From positions 17,792-81,791 of the forward strand of contig NZ_JAHCLU010000019.1 of assembly GCF_018448785.1 (NCBI RefSeq): a stretch of DNA of 64,000 nucleotides. The letters are read 5' to 3'. The notes under the pieces are model-generated. The model did no database searches. It was not told the origin of the DNA and saw only the letters and a list, made by a program, of their open reading frames with translations. The position numbers were made by a program, and so were the translations under genes. Every line of letters begins with the position of its first letter. Position 1 is the stretch's first letter. This stretch comes from Halomonas jincaotanensis. GTDB taxonomy: Bacteria > Pseudomonadota > Gammaproteobacteria > Pseudomonadales > Halomonadaceae. Below are positions 18,353 through 26,772 of the stretch, piece by piece.

Positions 18353-19137
18353 TCATGATCCGTCACTGCTTTCGTCGCATCTCGCGGCTCGGCCTGCTGG
18401 CGCTGGTGTGGAGCGGCGTCGCTATCGCCGAGACGCCACTGGCGCGGCTCGACGCCGAGGGCTTCGACCACTACACCCTGGCGCTGACCTGGCACGCGGG
18501 CTTCTGCGCGAGTCGCTCGTCCCCGCCGCGCGAGTGTCGCGACCCCTCGCTGCGCGAAGGCACCGATCTGGGGTTCGTGCTGCACGGCCTCTGGCCCTCG
18601 CTGCCCGAGCGCCTGGCCGAACGCGGCGTCGAGCGGCGCGAGTGGTGGCGGGACGGCTGCTTTATTGAACAGCCCCGCGCCGAGGGAAGTTTCTGTCGCG
18701 CCCATCCGCCCTTTGCGCTATCCGATAGCCTTGATGCAGAGCTGAATGAAGCGATGCCGGGGCGGGCCAGCTGTCTGGAGCGCTACCAGTACGCCAAGCA
18801 TGCCGCCTGTTTCGCGATGCCCGAGGAGGACTATTTCGCTGCCTCAGTGGCCTTGGTCGAGGCCGTCAACGCCAGCGCCTTCGGCGGTTTCGTGACGCTC
18901 AATCAGGGCGGCGAGGTGGCGCGCAACGACCTGATCGAGGCCTTCGAGTCGGCCTTTGGCGATGCAACCGGCCGGGCGCTGCGGCTCGAATGCGACGGGC
19001 GTGGCAATCGGCTGTTGACCGAGGTACGCATCGGTATCGACGCCGAGCGCCTGGACGCCTTTCCCGACGCCGACAGCCTGGTATCGCTGGGGCGCGGCGA
19101 CTGCGCGACGCGGGTCCGGATCGTCACCTTCGACTGA
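18349..19137 (+). CDS. Periplasmic ribonuclease, T2 family
   Basis: This 262-residue RNase T2 family member has a signal peptide ending around AIA-E (residue 27 from the first ATG, 25 from the second at 18355). Both catalytic stretches are present: CAS-1 in FVLHGLWPS (His79) and CAS-2 in YQYAKHAAC (His151). Six or more cysteines suggest disulfides, as in E. coli RNase I. It would degrade RNA non-specifically in the periplasm. It overlaps dgt by four bases. Two closely spaced ATGs (18349 and 18355) are possible starts. Confidence 0.9.
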   Translation: MIMIRHCFRRISRLGLLALVWSGVAIAETPLARLDAEGFDHYTLALTWHAGFCASRSSPPRECRDPSLREGTDLGFVLHGLWPSLPERLAERGVERREWWRDGCFIEQPRAEGSFCRAHPPFALSDSLDAELNEAMPGRASCLERYQYAKHAACFAMPEEDYFAASVALVEAVNASAFGGFVTLNQGGEVARNDLIEAFESAFGDATGRALRLECDGRGNRLLTEVRIGIDAERLDAFPDADSLVSLGRGDCATRVRIVTFD

Positions 19138-19138
19138 A

Positions 19139-20050
19139 TCAGACCGAAGGCGCCTGCAAATGGGTGAGTTCGAGCAGGGCGGCGCGTTCGAGCAGGGCGG
19201 CGATGATCACATCGTGAGTAGGCGCGTCGATCTCGCCGAGCCGGGTCTGGACGAGCTGACGGGCCAGTGCCTCGCCGCTCACCACCAGCAGGTCGCCGTC
19301 GGCCGCCTGGGTGTCGATCTCCCAGCCGGGCAGGGCCAGCACGCCCATGACCGGCACCGCCTGCCCGGCTCGCTCCTCGAGCCAATGGCTCAGCCAGCGG
19401 GTGGCCTGGCGGGTCTTCTGCAAGGGAATGTGCTCGTTCCAGCCGGGGAAACGCAGCCGGTCACGCTCCACGGCGACGCGATTGATCTCGCTGCCATCGG
19501 CGGCGCAGGCCGGGGTTCGGGCACGGGTCTCGACCACGAATACGCCGTGGGGCGTTACCGCCACGTGGTCGATGGTGGTGGTATCGGTGGGCACGTCATG
19601 AAACACGTAATAGGGGTGGGCCTCGGGCCGGATCATGGCCTCGAGTTCCTGCCCCACGGCCAGTTCGCAGGCCAGGCCTAGTTTTAGGCGGCGTATGCGC
19701 TGGAAGTCGCGTATCAGCAGAAAGCAGAACAGCAGCATCAGCAAGGTGCTCATCAGGCCGTAGAGCGCCCACTCCAGCCAGTTCTGCTGGTTGGCGAAGA
19801 GCATGCGCCCCATACCGTAGACCAGGGGCGTCATCGTGATGATGGGCCCCAGCGCGCCGTCGAGGAAGAGCCCGGCGAAGGCCCGGTCGAGTCGGTCGCG
19901 CAATGCCTGGCCCGGCTCACGCAGCGGGTGGGCGTCGAAGGGCGAGCGCACCCGGGCATCGTGAAGATTGCGCAGCGCGACAACAATCACCCCCGTGGCG
20001 GCTAGCGGGAAAAGAAAGATCAGCGGTAACAGGTATTCCAGCCAGGCCAT
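19139..20050 (-). CDS. NERD-domain membrane protein
   Basis: This is a 303-residue protein. The start at 20050 (MAWLEYLLPLIFLF) follows AAGGACAAC. There is one N-terminal membrane span (about residues 4-26) and two further hydrophobic spans around residues 80-125. A NERD (nuclease-related) domain follows, with DHVAVTPHGVFVVETRAR as its core: the D-x(8)-VxExR pattern replaces the usual Glu-x-Lys ending. A C-terminal part of about 100 residues ends the protein. It is probably membrane-anchored with the nuclease-like domain in the cytoplasm. The substrate and role are unknown. It converges on the RNase T2 gene with a one-base gap. Confidence 0.82.
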   Translation of the reverse strand: MAWLEYLLPLIFLFPLAATGVIVVALRNLHDARVRSPFDAHPLREPGQALRDRLDRAFAGLFLDGALGPIITMTPLVYGMGRMLFANQQNWLEWALYGLMSTLLMLLFCFLLIRDFQRIRRLKLGLACELAVGQELEAMIRPEAHPYYVFHDVPTDTTTIDHVAVTPHGVFVVETRARTPACAADGSEINRVAVERDRLRFPGWNEHIPLQKTRQATRWLSHWLEERAGQAVPVMGVLALPGWEIDTQAADGDLLVVSGEALARQLVQTRLGEIDAPTHDVIIAALLERAALLELTHLQAPSV

Positions 20051-20142
20051 TGTTGTTGTCCTTGCCCGTCGGGGTGGGTACGGCAACCCATTCTAGACAA
20101 GCATGTCCCTTGAGGGCCATGCTCTGAGTCGTTTGTGGCCGA

Positions 20143-21033
20143 ATGGACCCCCCTTCGATGCAATCATCCTTGTCTGTCTCCAGAGAGCCGGACCTGACGG
20201 CACTGGTCGACTTTGTGGCACAGTTCCCGCGATTGGCGGTCTTGACCGGCGCGGGCATCAGCACGGCCAGCGGCATCCCCGACTACCGCGACGAGTCCGG
20301 CGACTGGAAACGCTCGCCGCCGATGCAGCACCAGCAGTTCATGACCAGTCAGGCGGCGCGTCAGCGCTACTGGGCCCGAGCGCTGGTGGGCTTTCGGGCG
20401 TTGCAGAACGCGCGTCCCAATGCCGCCCACCATTCGCTGGCGGGTCTCGAGGCCAGCGGCCACGTCATGGGCGTGATTACCCAGAATGTGGATGGCCTTC
20501 ACCAGCGGGCAGGCTCGCGAAACGTGATCGACCTTCACGGCCGCGCCGACATGGTGCGCTGCATGAGTTGCCACGCCAAGCGCATGCGTCACGATCTGCA
20601 TGCCGAACTCATGGCTCGCAACCCCCAGTGGTCGACCCACGGCGCACTGGCCGGACCCGATGGCGATGCCGATCTGGAGGTCGATTTTTCCGGCTTCGAG
20701 GTGCCGAGTTGCTCGCGCTGCGGCGACGGTATCTGGAAGCCGGACGTGGTGTTCTTCGGCGACAGCGTGCCGCGCCGTGCGGTGGAGCGCGCCTTCGCCT
20801 TGCTGGAGGCGAGCGATGCACTGCTGGTGGTGGGCTCGTCGCTGATGGTCTTTTCGGGATTTCGCTTCGCCCGGGCCGCCGCCAAGCAGGCCAAGCCGAT
20901 CGCCTGCCTGAATCTCGGCCGCACCCGGGCCGACGCGCTTTATGCCGTGAAGGTTTCGGCGTCTGCCGAGGTGGGGCTCGAGCGTCTGGTGGCGTCCCTC
21001 TCCGGCGCTGCTGCCAAAACAGACAAGGCTTAG
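20143..21033 (+). CDS. NAD-dependent protein deacylase, SIR2 family
   Basis: This 296-residue sirtuin has the NAD-binding motif LTGAGISTASGIPDYRD (residues about 33-49) and QNVDGLHQRAG. The catalytic His132 lies in DLHG, and zinc ligands Cys140/Cys143 and Cys190/Cys193 are present. VVGSSLMVFSGF closes the Rossmann fold. It removes acyl groups from lysines using NAD+. It belongs to the class of bacterial/plant SIRT4-like sirtuins by its longer zinc module rather than classical CobB. No strong Shine-Dalgarno was seen; an ATG at 20158 is an alternative start. It is convergent with yciH, two bases apart. Confidence 0.9.
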   Translation: MDPPSMQSSLSVSREPDLTALVDFVAQFPRLAVLTGAGISTASGIPDYRDESGDWKRSPPMQHQQFMTSQAARQRYWARALVGFRALQNARPNAAHHSLAGLEASGHVMGVITQNVDGLHQRAGSRNVIDLHGRADMVRCMSCHAKRMRHDLHAELMARNPQWSTHGALAGPDGDADLEVDFSGFEVPSCSRCGDGIWKPDVVFFGDSVPRRAVERAFALLEASDALLVVGSSLMVFSGFRFARAAAKQAKPIACLNLGRTRADALYAVKVSASAEVGLERLVASLSGAAAKTDKA

Positions 21034-21035
21034 CC

Positions 21036-21410
21036 TCAGCCGCCGGCGAGCTTGACCGTGTAGCCGCGGTTTTCCAGTTCGGCCTTGAGCCGCTCGCGGT
21101 GATCGCCCTGGATTTCGATGACCCCGTCCTTGAGCGCCCCGCCGGTACCGCAGCGTTTCTTGAGCTCCTTGGCCAGCGCCTTGAGGTCGTCGGCAGACAA
21201 GGGAAGCCCGCTAACGGTTGTCACCCCCTTGCCCTTGCGCCCGCTGGTTTCACGGCGAATGCGCACGATACCGTCGAGTTCGGCCAGACGCGCCTGGTCG
21301 GCCTGCTTGGCACAGTGGCACTCGGCAAGGGGGCGGCGGCAGTCCGGACAGGTATCGCCATGCTCGGTGGAGTAGACCAGGCCGCCGAGCTGGTCCTTCA
21401 GGGGTGCCAT
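21036..21410 (-). CDS. yciH: SUI1/eIF1-like translation factor, YciH family
   Basis: This is a 124-residue protein with an N-terminal Cys-rich zinc-ribbon-like region (CPDCRRPLAECHC, about residues 20-32) and a C-terminal SUI1 domain. The domain includes RKGKGVTTVSGLP and the RCGTGGALKDGVIEIQGD core. YciH of E. coli is related to eukaryotic eIF1 and affects start-codon fidelity in vitro. The zinc-ribbon extension is common in Pseudomonas and Halomonas relatives. It is a single gene on the minus strand, convergent with the sirtuin gene. Confidence 0.92.
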   Translation of the reverse strand: MAPLKDQLGGLVYSTEHGDTCPDCRRPLAECHCAKQADQARLAELDGIVRIRRETSGRKGKGVTTVSGLPLSADDLKALAKELKKRCGTGGALKDGVIEIQGDHRERLKAELENRGYTVKLAGG

Positions 21411-21506
21411 GTCGGCCTCCTCATGTTCGCACGTGTCTGGGCGATGATAGCCCTGCAGCCGTCGGCCTGCATCCGTAGTAGTGGCCTACCGGACCAGGCG
21501 AAGAGG

Positions 21507-21595
21507 CGCTGCCCGAGCCCACCCGGCAGTGACGTTCGGGGTCACCGAAGGCTCATGCCTTTACTGACGGCGCATCCCGGCCAGGAGCAGGCTTA
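21507..21595 (+). repeat. Leader repeat, copy A
   Basis: This 89-bp stretch matches 23138-23227, the leader of the DUF6394-like gene, with about 15 differences by hand alignment including two single-base gaps. It ends in the same CCAGGAGCAGGCTTA that carries the ribosome-binding site in copy B. In copy A the coding start is lost. Confidence 0.85.
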
Positions 21596-21800
21596 GCGCT
21601 GATGCCAGGCCGGGTCGTCGATGGTGAGACGACCTACATGAATCTCTTCCACGCTTTCTATTTCTTCACTTATACGGCGACCACGACCGGTTTCGGTGAA
21701 CTGCCGAATGACTACAGCGACGAGCAGCGCCTGTGAGCGATCTTCTGCCTTTATACCGGCGCCCTCGCCTGGTTCTATGCAATCGGTTCCCTGATTCGCC
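21596..21800 (+). pseudogene. Truncated duplicate of the potassium channel gene
   Basis: These 205 bases match 23785-23989 inside the channel gene with only five differences. They encode about residues 37-104 including the selectivity filter. One difference turns a TGG into TGA (21734-21736), and both ends of the gene are missing, so it cannot make a product. It directly follows leader copy A; in the intact copy these two sequences are 557 bp apart. It is a decayed partial copy of the leader-DUF6394-channel unit. On the opposite strand it leaves an open frame of 86 codons with no coding signs. Confidence 0.9.
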
Positions 21801-21917
21801 CGCTGCTGCGAAGGTGTAGTTCGTAAATGCATGCCGATCATAAAGCCTGGCATTTTACTCGAGACGAAGTAAAATTAAAGTGCAAAAAAAGACAACAATA
21901 GGAGCGGAGGTATCGGT

Positions 21918-23114
21918 ATGCAGACGTTCGGCAAGCTGCGGCTCTCTGTGCTTTCACTATCGTTTTCCGCTATTGCTCACGCTGGTCCGCCGTGTTTTCC
22001 GGACATCGATTCGCTGCCGGAGGAGTGGCGACCGGGGGCGGAGGTGGCCGAGAGCCTGGATCCCAAACCGTGGTCCCCGAGCGAGGCGCAGGACGCGGTG
22101 CGCTCGATCTGGCTCGGGGTGGAGGAGATGATCGCCCTCTACGAACGGAACCCGGCCGCGGCGGAAGACCTCTGGGAGGATTCGGTCGCCTCCCTGATCG
22201 AGGTGACCTATTCCAGCGCCAACGATCCCGAACTGGACAGGAGCGCGCGCGAGGCCGCGTTGAGGAACCTGTCTCGGCTGCTTTCGCCCTATCTCGATCG
22301 CACGCCGGACTCCATGGATTGCGACGAGTATGAGGACGTGGTGCCGCTCGCGGTCTACGCACACACGCAGCTCGGACCGGATGACCCGCATACGGGCAAG
22401 ATTGTCGATCTGACCAACGCCGCGCTTCGGGATTGTGAACCGTCTCTGGAAGCAGCGATGGGTATCGATTACCAGCCGGTCTTGGACGGGACCGACGAGA
22501 CGGACGACGAGGAGGTCTTCGACCTCGTCATCTGGAGTCTGATCTTCATCGAGGCGCAGACGGTTCCCGGCCTAGAGACAACGGAGGAAATGAGGGCCTT
22601 CGCGCCTGCCCTCTGGGAGTATCTGAAGACCTACCCGCTTGACGACGTGGAGACCTTCGAGGACGGCGCGGAGGACGAGGACTTTATCGACCAGGCCTAT
22701 CTCGCCACCCATATCGCCTACATCCCCACCGGAAATCACCGCTTCCCTCTCTATGTCGAGGACTCCCCAAGGCTCTTCGACTACCACCGTCGGCACTTCT
22801 ATCCGGTGCTCGAGATGGGCGAGCTCGATCTCGTCGCGGAATTCGTCGACTCGCTCCGACAGTACGGCTGCACCCCGGAGAACGATGTACAGGTGCGCGA
22901 CGGCACGCGCTACCTGCTCGATGTCTTCCATGCGGGAGACGATAGCTGGATGGCATATCGCGAGACCGGCGAGACCGACGACGACGTCGACAGCTACGAC
23001 CTCATCCACAAGGCATGGACCGGGGTCCTCGGCGTCAGGGGCCGGGCCATCGAGCCGGCCGAACCGGGAACCTATGGCGGCGTCGTCCGGAGTTGGCTTC
23101 CCGCCCCGCACTGA
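21918..23114 (+). CDS. Unknown secreted protein
   Basis: This is a 398-residue protein with a signal peptide (MQTFGKLRLSVLSLSFSAIA, cleavage after AHA22). The mature protein is strongly acidic and mostly helical-looking, with four cysteines in GPPCFP, SMDCDEY, RDCEPS and YGCTPEN that could form two disulfides in the periplasm. No known domain is recognised. GGAGCGGAGG precedes the ATG by seven bases. The upstream 100 bp (21804-21917) is AT-rich and may hold its promoter. It lies between the decayed channel copy and the intact DUF6394-channel pair, on the same strand. A link to potassium handling is only positional. Confidence 0.7.
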   Translation: MQTFGKLRLSVLSLSFSAIAHAGPPCFPDIDSLPEEWRPGAEVAESLDPKPWSPSEAQDAVRSIWLGVEEMIALYERNPAAAEDLWEDSVASLIEVTYSSANDPELDRSAREAALRNLSRLLSPYLDRTPDSMDCDEYEDVVPLAVYAHTQLGPDDPHTGKIVDLTNAALRDCEPSLEAAMGIDYQPVLDGTDETDDEEVFDLVIWSLIFIEAQTVPGLETTEEMRAFAPALWEYLKTYPLDDVETFEDGAEDEDFIDQAYLATHIAYIPTGNHRFPLYVEDSPRLFDYHRRHFYPVLEMGELDLVAEFVDSLRQYGCTPENDVQVRDGTRYLLDVFHAGDDSWMAYRETGETDDDVDSYDLIHKAWTGVLGVRGRAIEPAEPGTYGGVVRSWLPAPH

Positions 23115-23137
23115 GAGGGTCCCTGCCGGACACCGGA

Positions 23138-23227
23138 CGCTGCCTGAGTCCAGCACGGCGGTGGCGTTCGCAGTCGCGGGGGCTTCATGCCTATACTGAC
23201 GGCGCGTCCCGGCCAGGAGCAGGCTTA
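23138..23227 (+). repeat. Leader repeat, copy B (leader of the DUF6394-like gene)
   Basis: This is the functional-looking copy of the repeat at 21507-21595. It includes TATACT as a possible -10 and AGGAGC as ribosome-binding site just before the ATG at 23227. Its conservation in both copies suggests it came with the duplicated unit. Confidence 0.75.
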
Positions 23228-23610
23228 TGAATCTCGAACGCGTGGTTTTCGGTTTTTTCATCATCCTTACCCTGAGCCTCAATTACGCCTTCGTCGCGGG
23301 AGGCATCGAGTCTCCCGCCCACCACAATGTGTGGATTCTTACGCTCACCATCATCGTCAACCTGGTCGCGATCGGCCTGAAACTTGGGGATCGCTCTCAG
23401 ACCGGGGCCTTGCTGCTGGCCTCCGGCCTGGTTGCCGGCCTTCTACTGATCACGGCTCGCGTCGTCTGGATCGTCGCGGATGCCGGTGGCGGGGGCGCAC
23501 CGGGGCCAGGAGACATGGCTGATATCGTCTCGCTCGCAACAGGAGCGCTGGTCGCGAATATCATCGCGACGGCGATCCTGGTCGGCGATACGCTGCTCTC
23601 CCGTCGCTAG
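23227..23610 (+). CDS. Small membrane protein, DUF6394-like
   Basis: This is a 127-residue protein with four predicted membrane segments (about residues 5-25, 34-53, 60-82 and 98-122). It begins MNLERVVFGFFIILTLSLNY, with HHNVW and LKLGDRSQ between the first spans. The pattern fits my memory of the DUF6394 family, small membrane proteins found next to two-Rossmann potassium channel genes. It lies 66 bases upstream of such a channel here. The biochemical role is unknown; an accessory subunit of the channel is a reasonable inference. AGGAGC precedes the start. Confidence 0.75.
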   Translation: MNLERVVFGFFIILTLSLNYAFVAGGIESPAHHNVWILTLTIIVNLVAIGLKLGDRSQTGALLLASGLVAGLLLITARVVWIVADAGGGGAPGPGDMADIVSLATGALVANIIATAILVGDTLLSRR

Positions 23611-23676
23611 CACAGAGCGCGGATCGATTCAGCGTGACAGCCGCGATTCTCAACAGGCAGAGGGGGGGTTGAACGC

Positions 23677-25437
23677 GTGACGCCGACGTCCGATCTTGAC
23701 CGTGTGACGATGATCGTCCTGCGCTATATGCGCCGGCCGCTATTCGCGCTGCTGTTCGTGTATTCGGTGGGCGTCATGGGCATGGCGCTTATGCCAGGCC
23801 GGGTCGTCGATGGTGAGACGACCTACATGAATCTCTTCCATGCTTTCTATTTCTTCACCTATACGGCGACCACGACCGGTTTCGGTGAACTGCCGAATGA
23901 CTACAGCGACGAGCAGCGCCTGTGGGCGATCTTCTGCCTTTATACCGGCGCCGTCGCCTGGTTCTATGCAATCGGTTCCCTGATTCGCCTGGTGCAGAAT
24001 CCCCACTTCATCCAGGCCATGGAGGGGTTTCGGTTCGCTCGCAAGGTCCGAGGCAATGTGGACCCCTTCGTCATCCTGTGCGGTTTCGGCGATACCGGCA
24101 GCCTGCTGGCTCGGGGTCTGAGCGACCACCGCATGCGCGCCGTGATACTCGATTTCGACCCGGAACGCATCAAGGCACTGGGCGTGCGCGATTACACAGT
24201 CGCGATGCCGGGGCTCTGCGCGGACGCCAGTACGCCGAAACACCTCCTGGCCGCGGGGGTGGAACACCCCACATGCCGGGCCCTGGTCGCGCTGACGAAC
24301 GATGACGACGTCAATCTGAAGATCGCGGTGATGGCCCGGCATCTTAACCCGCAGCTCCGGGTCATCTGCCGTTCGACCTCGGCCCGCCATGAGGCCAATC
24401 TGCGAGCGCTGGACAATGTGACGGTCGTTGACCCCTTCGAGATCTTCTCCCAACTCGTCTACTGGGCGATCGCACGCTCCGAGCTACACAACCTCAATGC
24501 GTGGTTCGTGGGTGCTCGCGGCGTAGAACTCGGGGTGCCGGTGTACGTGCCGCGGGGCGACTGGATTCTGTGCGGGTACGGGCGGATGGGACGGTGGATC
24601 AATCGCTGTCTCCGGGAGCATGGCATCGGCGTACGCATCATCGATCCGGACGTGGACACAAACCTGGCCCGAGAGGGAACGGTCATGGTCCAGTCCAATG
24701 CCGATCTTTCGGCCCTGAAGGAGGCGGGCATCCACGATGCGGCCGGGGTCATCGCCGCGACGAATCGCGATGCCGATAATCTCAGTACACTGTTGTCGGT
24801 GACGGAGCTCAATCCGGATACGTTCCGCATCGTGCGCCAGAACAGTCACGAGAATCAGGTGGCGTTCGATGCCGCGCGGGCCGATCTGGTCCTCCAGCAC
24901 AGCCTGACGACGGCGCGCCGGATACTGAAGCTGCTGATCTCGCCTCTCGTCCAGGATCTGATCGACTGGCTCGCACAACGCGAACCGGCCCAGACGAAAG
25001 CACTGGTAAGCCGTCTGCAGGCGACCATGGTCAAGGCCCCCCCGCATCTGTGGTCGGTCAAGCTGGTCCCGGGCGAAGCCCCGGCGGTGACCGACTATCT
25101 GGAAGCCGGGGGAACGGTGGTGTTGGGGGCGCTGTGCCGGGATGCCCGCTCGTTCCCGGAAGCGCTACCGTGTGGGGCGCTCGCCATTCGTCGGGAAGGC
25201 CAGGCGGTCATGCTGCCGGACGAGGATTTTCCGCTTGGTGTCGGCGACGAGGTCCTATTCTGCGGCGTCAAGTGGGTGGAGCCGATGTTGCAGGCGACAC
25301 TACATAATCCCTACACGCTTCGGTATGTGATCACGGGGTTCGATGAGTCGCGCGGGTACCTGTTTGCATGGCTTGAAGACAGGCTTAGGCGTCGTCGTAG
25401 CGATGCTAGGCGGAATGGTCGTCGGCCACGGCCATGA
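23677..25437 (+). CDS. Potassium channel protein with two TrkA-N (RCK) domains
   Basis: This is a 586-residue protein read from a GTG start at 23677 preceded by a G-rich AGAGGGGGGG; an ATG at 23710 is the alternative. The N-terminus has two membrane spans (about residues 19-37 and 85-104) around a pore loop with selectivity filter TTTGFGELP. Two Rossmann domains follow: FVILCGFGDTGSLLARGL (about 130) and WILCGYGRMGRWINRC (about 290). The last 150 residues contain a TrkA-C-like segment ending in a basic tail. It is probably a K+ channel gated by NAD(H) or nucleotides. The 97%-identical pore fragment upstream shows that this locus has been duplicated. Confidence 0.88.
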   Translation: MTPTSDLDRVTMIVLRYMRRPLFALLFVYSVGVMGMALMPGRVVDGETTYMNLFHAFYFFTYTATTTGFGELPNDYSDEQRLWAIFCLYTGAVAWFYAIGSLIRLVQNPHFIQAMEGFRFARKVRGNVDPFVILCGFGDTGSLLARGLSDHRMRAVILDFDPERIKALGVRDYTVAMPGLCADASTPKHLLAAGVEHPTCRALVALTNDDDVNLKIAVMARHLNPQLRVICRSTSARHEANLRALDNVTVVDPFEIFSQLVYWAIARSELHNLNAWFVGARGVELGVPVYVPRGDWILCGYGRMGRWINRCLREHGIGVRIIDPDVDTNLAREGTVMVQSNADLSALKEAGIHDAAGVIAATNRDADNLSTLLSVTELNPDTFRIVRQNSHENQVAFDAARADLVLQHSLTTARRILKLLISPLVQDLIDWLAQREPAQTKALVSRLQATMVKAPPHLWSVKLVPGEAPAVTDYLEAGGTVVLGALCRDARSFPEALPCGALAIRREGQAVMLPDEDFPLGVGDEVLFCGVKWVEPMLQATLHNPYTLRYVITGFDESRGYLFAWLEDRLRRRRSDARRNGRRPRP

Positions 25438-25531
25438 AATCATCGGCCGCGTGAGGACCGCTGGACCTCGCAGTTACGGCCAGGCTGGGCCAGCGTGGTC
25501 GCCATCGACGCATCGGGCAAACCCTGGCGTC

Positions 25532-26569
25532 TCACGGGACCAGCAGCAGTGCCAGCACCCCGGCCACATAGCAGCCGATGATACATACACTCTCGAAGCC
25601 GATATGCCCGGGTCCCTGACGCTCGCGATGGAGCATCCCGACCATCAGGATCGCGGTCATCAACAGCGACAAGGCGACCCAGAGCGAGACCGAGTCGGGG
25701 ATGGCGTGATAGATGGAGCCACCCCGATAAGCGACATCGGCAGCGGCGACGAACAGGGTATCGAAGGCATTGCCGCCGATGATGCCGGCCACCGCGAGCG
25801 TCAACGCCCCCCGGCGCACCGCGGCCACCGAGGTGACCAGCTCCGGCAATGAAGTCACCACGGCGGTCATCAGCGCACCCACCACGGAGTGGCCCAGGCC
25901 GGTCGCATCGGCGATGATGGCAGCGCTACGCTCGAGCAGCCAGCCACTGATGGCCAGCGCTGCCGCCAGTGCCACGAAGGCCAGCCAGAGCCGCGCTGCC
26001 GATTGCTGCATGGCCTGTTCGTCGGGCACATCGGGCTGGGTATCGCGGGTCTGGGCCGGGCTCCACATGGGGTGGTCGCGGCTGCGGTCCACCAGGCGCA
26101 GGCCGAACAGGTAGCCCAGCAACAGCAAGGGTGTGATGGGGTGCACCTGCCAGAGCGTCCACTCGGGGGCGAAGCGGCCGACCAGTACCAGTGACAGCAG
26201 ACACAGCAGCAGTCCACCCTGCATCATATTGCCGAGGGAGGCGGCGGCATGTTCCAGATTGGCGCGCCGATGGGTGATGTCGGCGATGGTCAGAAACAAG
26301 GTCTGCACGGCGATACCGCCAAGGGCGTTGCTCATCGCCAGGGTCGGGCGGTCGGCGAATGCCGCCGACACCGATACCACCAAGCCAGACAGCGAAGTGG
26401 CCATGCCCAGCAATACGGCCCCGGCGATGGCCTCGCCAAGCCCGGTGCGATCGGCCAGGTCGTCGACGAGCCGAGCCAAGCGTGTCCCCACGATTCCGAT
26501 CACCAGGGTGCAGCCCGCGAACAGCAGTAGGGCCATTCCCAATGGCATTGCGCCGAGAGCCTGACTCAT
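25532..26569 (-). CDS. Cation/calcium exchanger (CaCA) family membrane protein
   Basis: This 345-residue protein has about ten membrane spans arranged as two inverted halves. Each half has an alpha repeat: GEAIAGAVLLGMATSLSGLVVSV near residue 45 and GHSVVGALMTAVVTSLPELVTSV near residue 220, followed by GGNAFDTLFV. These are the Na+/Ca2+ exchanger signatures. In the first repeat the usual Pro-Glu is replaced by SGLV, so one of the two canonical acidic ion ligands is missing; the second keeps PELV. Ion specificity is therefore unclear. Confidence 0.85.
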   Translation of the reverse strand: MSQALGAMPLGMALLLFAGCTLVIGIVGTRLARLVDDLADRTGLGEAIAGAVLLGMATSLSGLVVSVSAAFADRPTLAMSNALGGIAVQTLFLTIADITHRRANLEHAAASLGNMMQGGLLLCLLSLVLVGRFAPEWTLWQVHPITPLLLLGYLFGLRLVDRSRDHPMWSPAQTRDTQPDVPDEQAMQQSAARLWLAFVALAAALAISGWLLERSAAIIADATGLGHSVVGALMTAVVTSLPELVTSVAAVRRGALTLAVAGIIGGNAFDTLFVAAADVAYRGGSIYHAIPDSVSLWVALSLLMTAILMVGMLHRERQGPGHIGFESVCIIGCYVAGVLALLLVP

Positions 26570-26772
26570 GAGGCAAACGCAAGGTACATGAATGCAGGGA
26601 CCACAAGTGGATCTGGCATCAGGACGACTCTTGAAAGGACACCCTTCACTCTAGGTGGACAAGGTGAATCCTTTCAAGGCGCAGCCAGGCAGCACGCAAG
26701 CATCACGCCCCAGCGAGATACCATGAGCGTGACAGGCAGTGGTGAACACGCTTGCCAGCACGGCGGGTTCGT
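26570..26772. other. Short gap without a recognised gene
   Basis: There are 203 bases between the CaCA gene and the HAD gene. I see no convincing coding or structural element. Confidence 0.4.

Noticed and set aside
21593..21853. 86-codon minus-strand frame over the decayed channel copy
   Set aside because: The matching minus-strand frame also exists inside the intact channel gene, so it is a by-product of the duplicated sequence.
21500..25440. Mobile element carrying the channel module
   Set aside because: There is no transposase, integrase, tRNA or terminal inverted repeat; only the internal partial duplication is seen.
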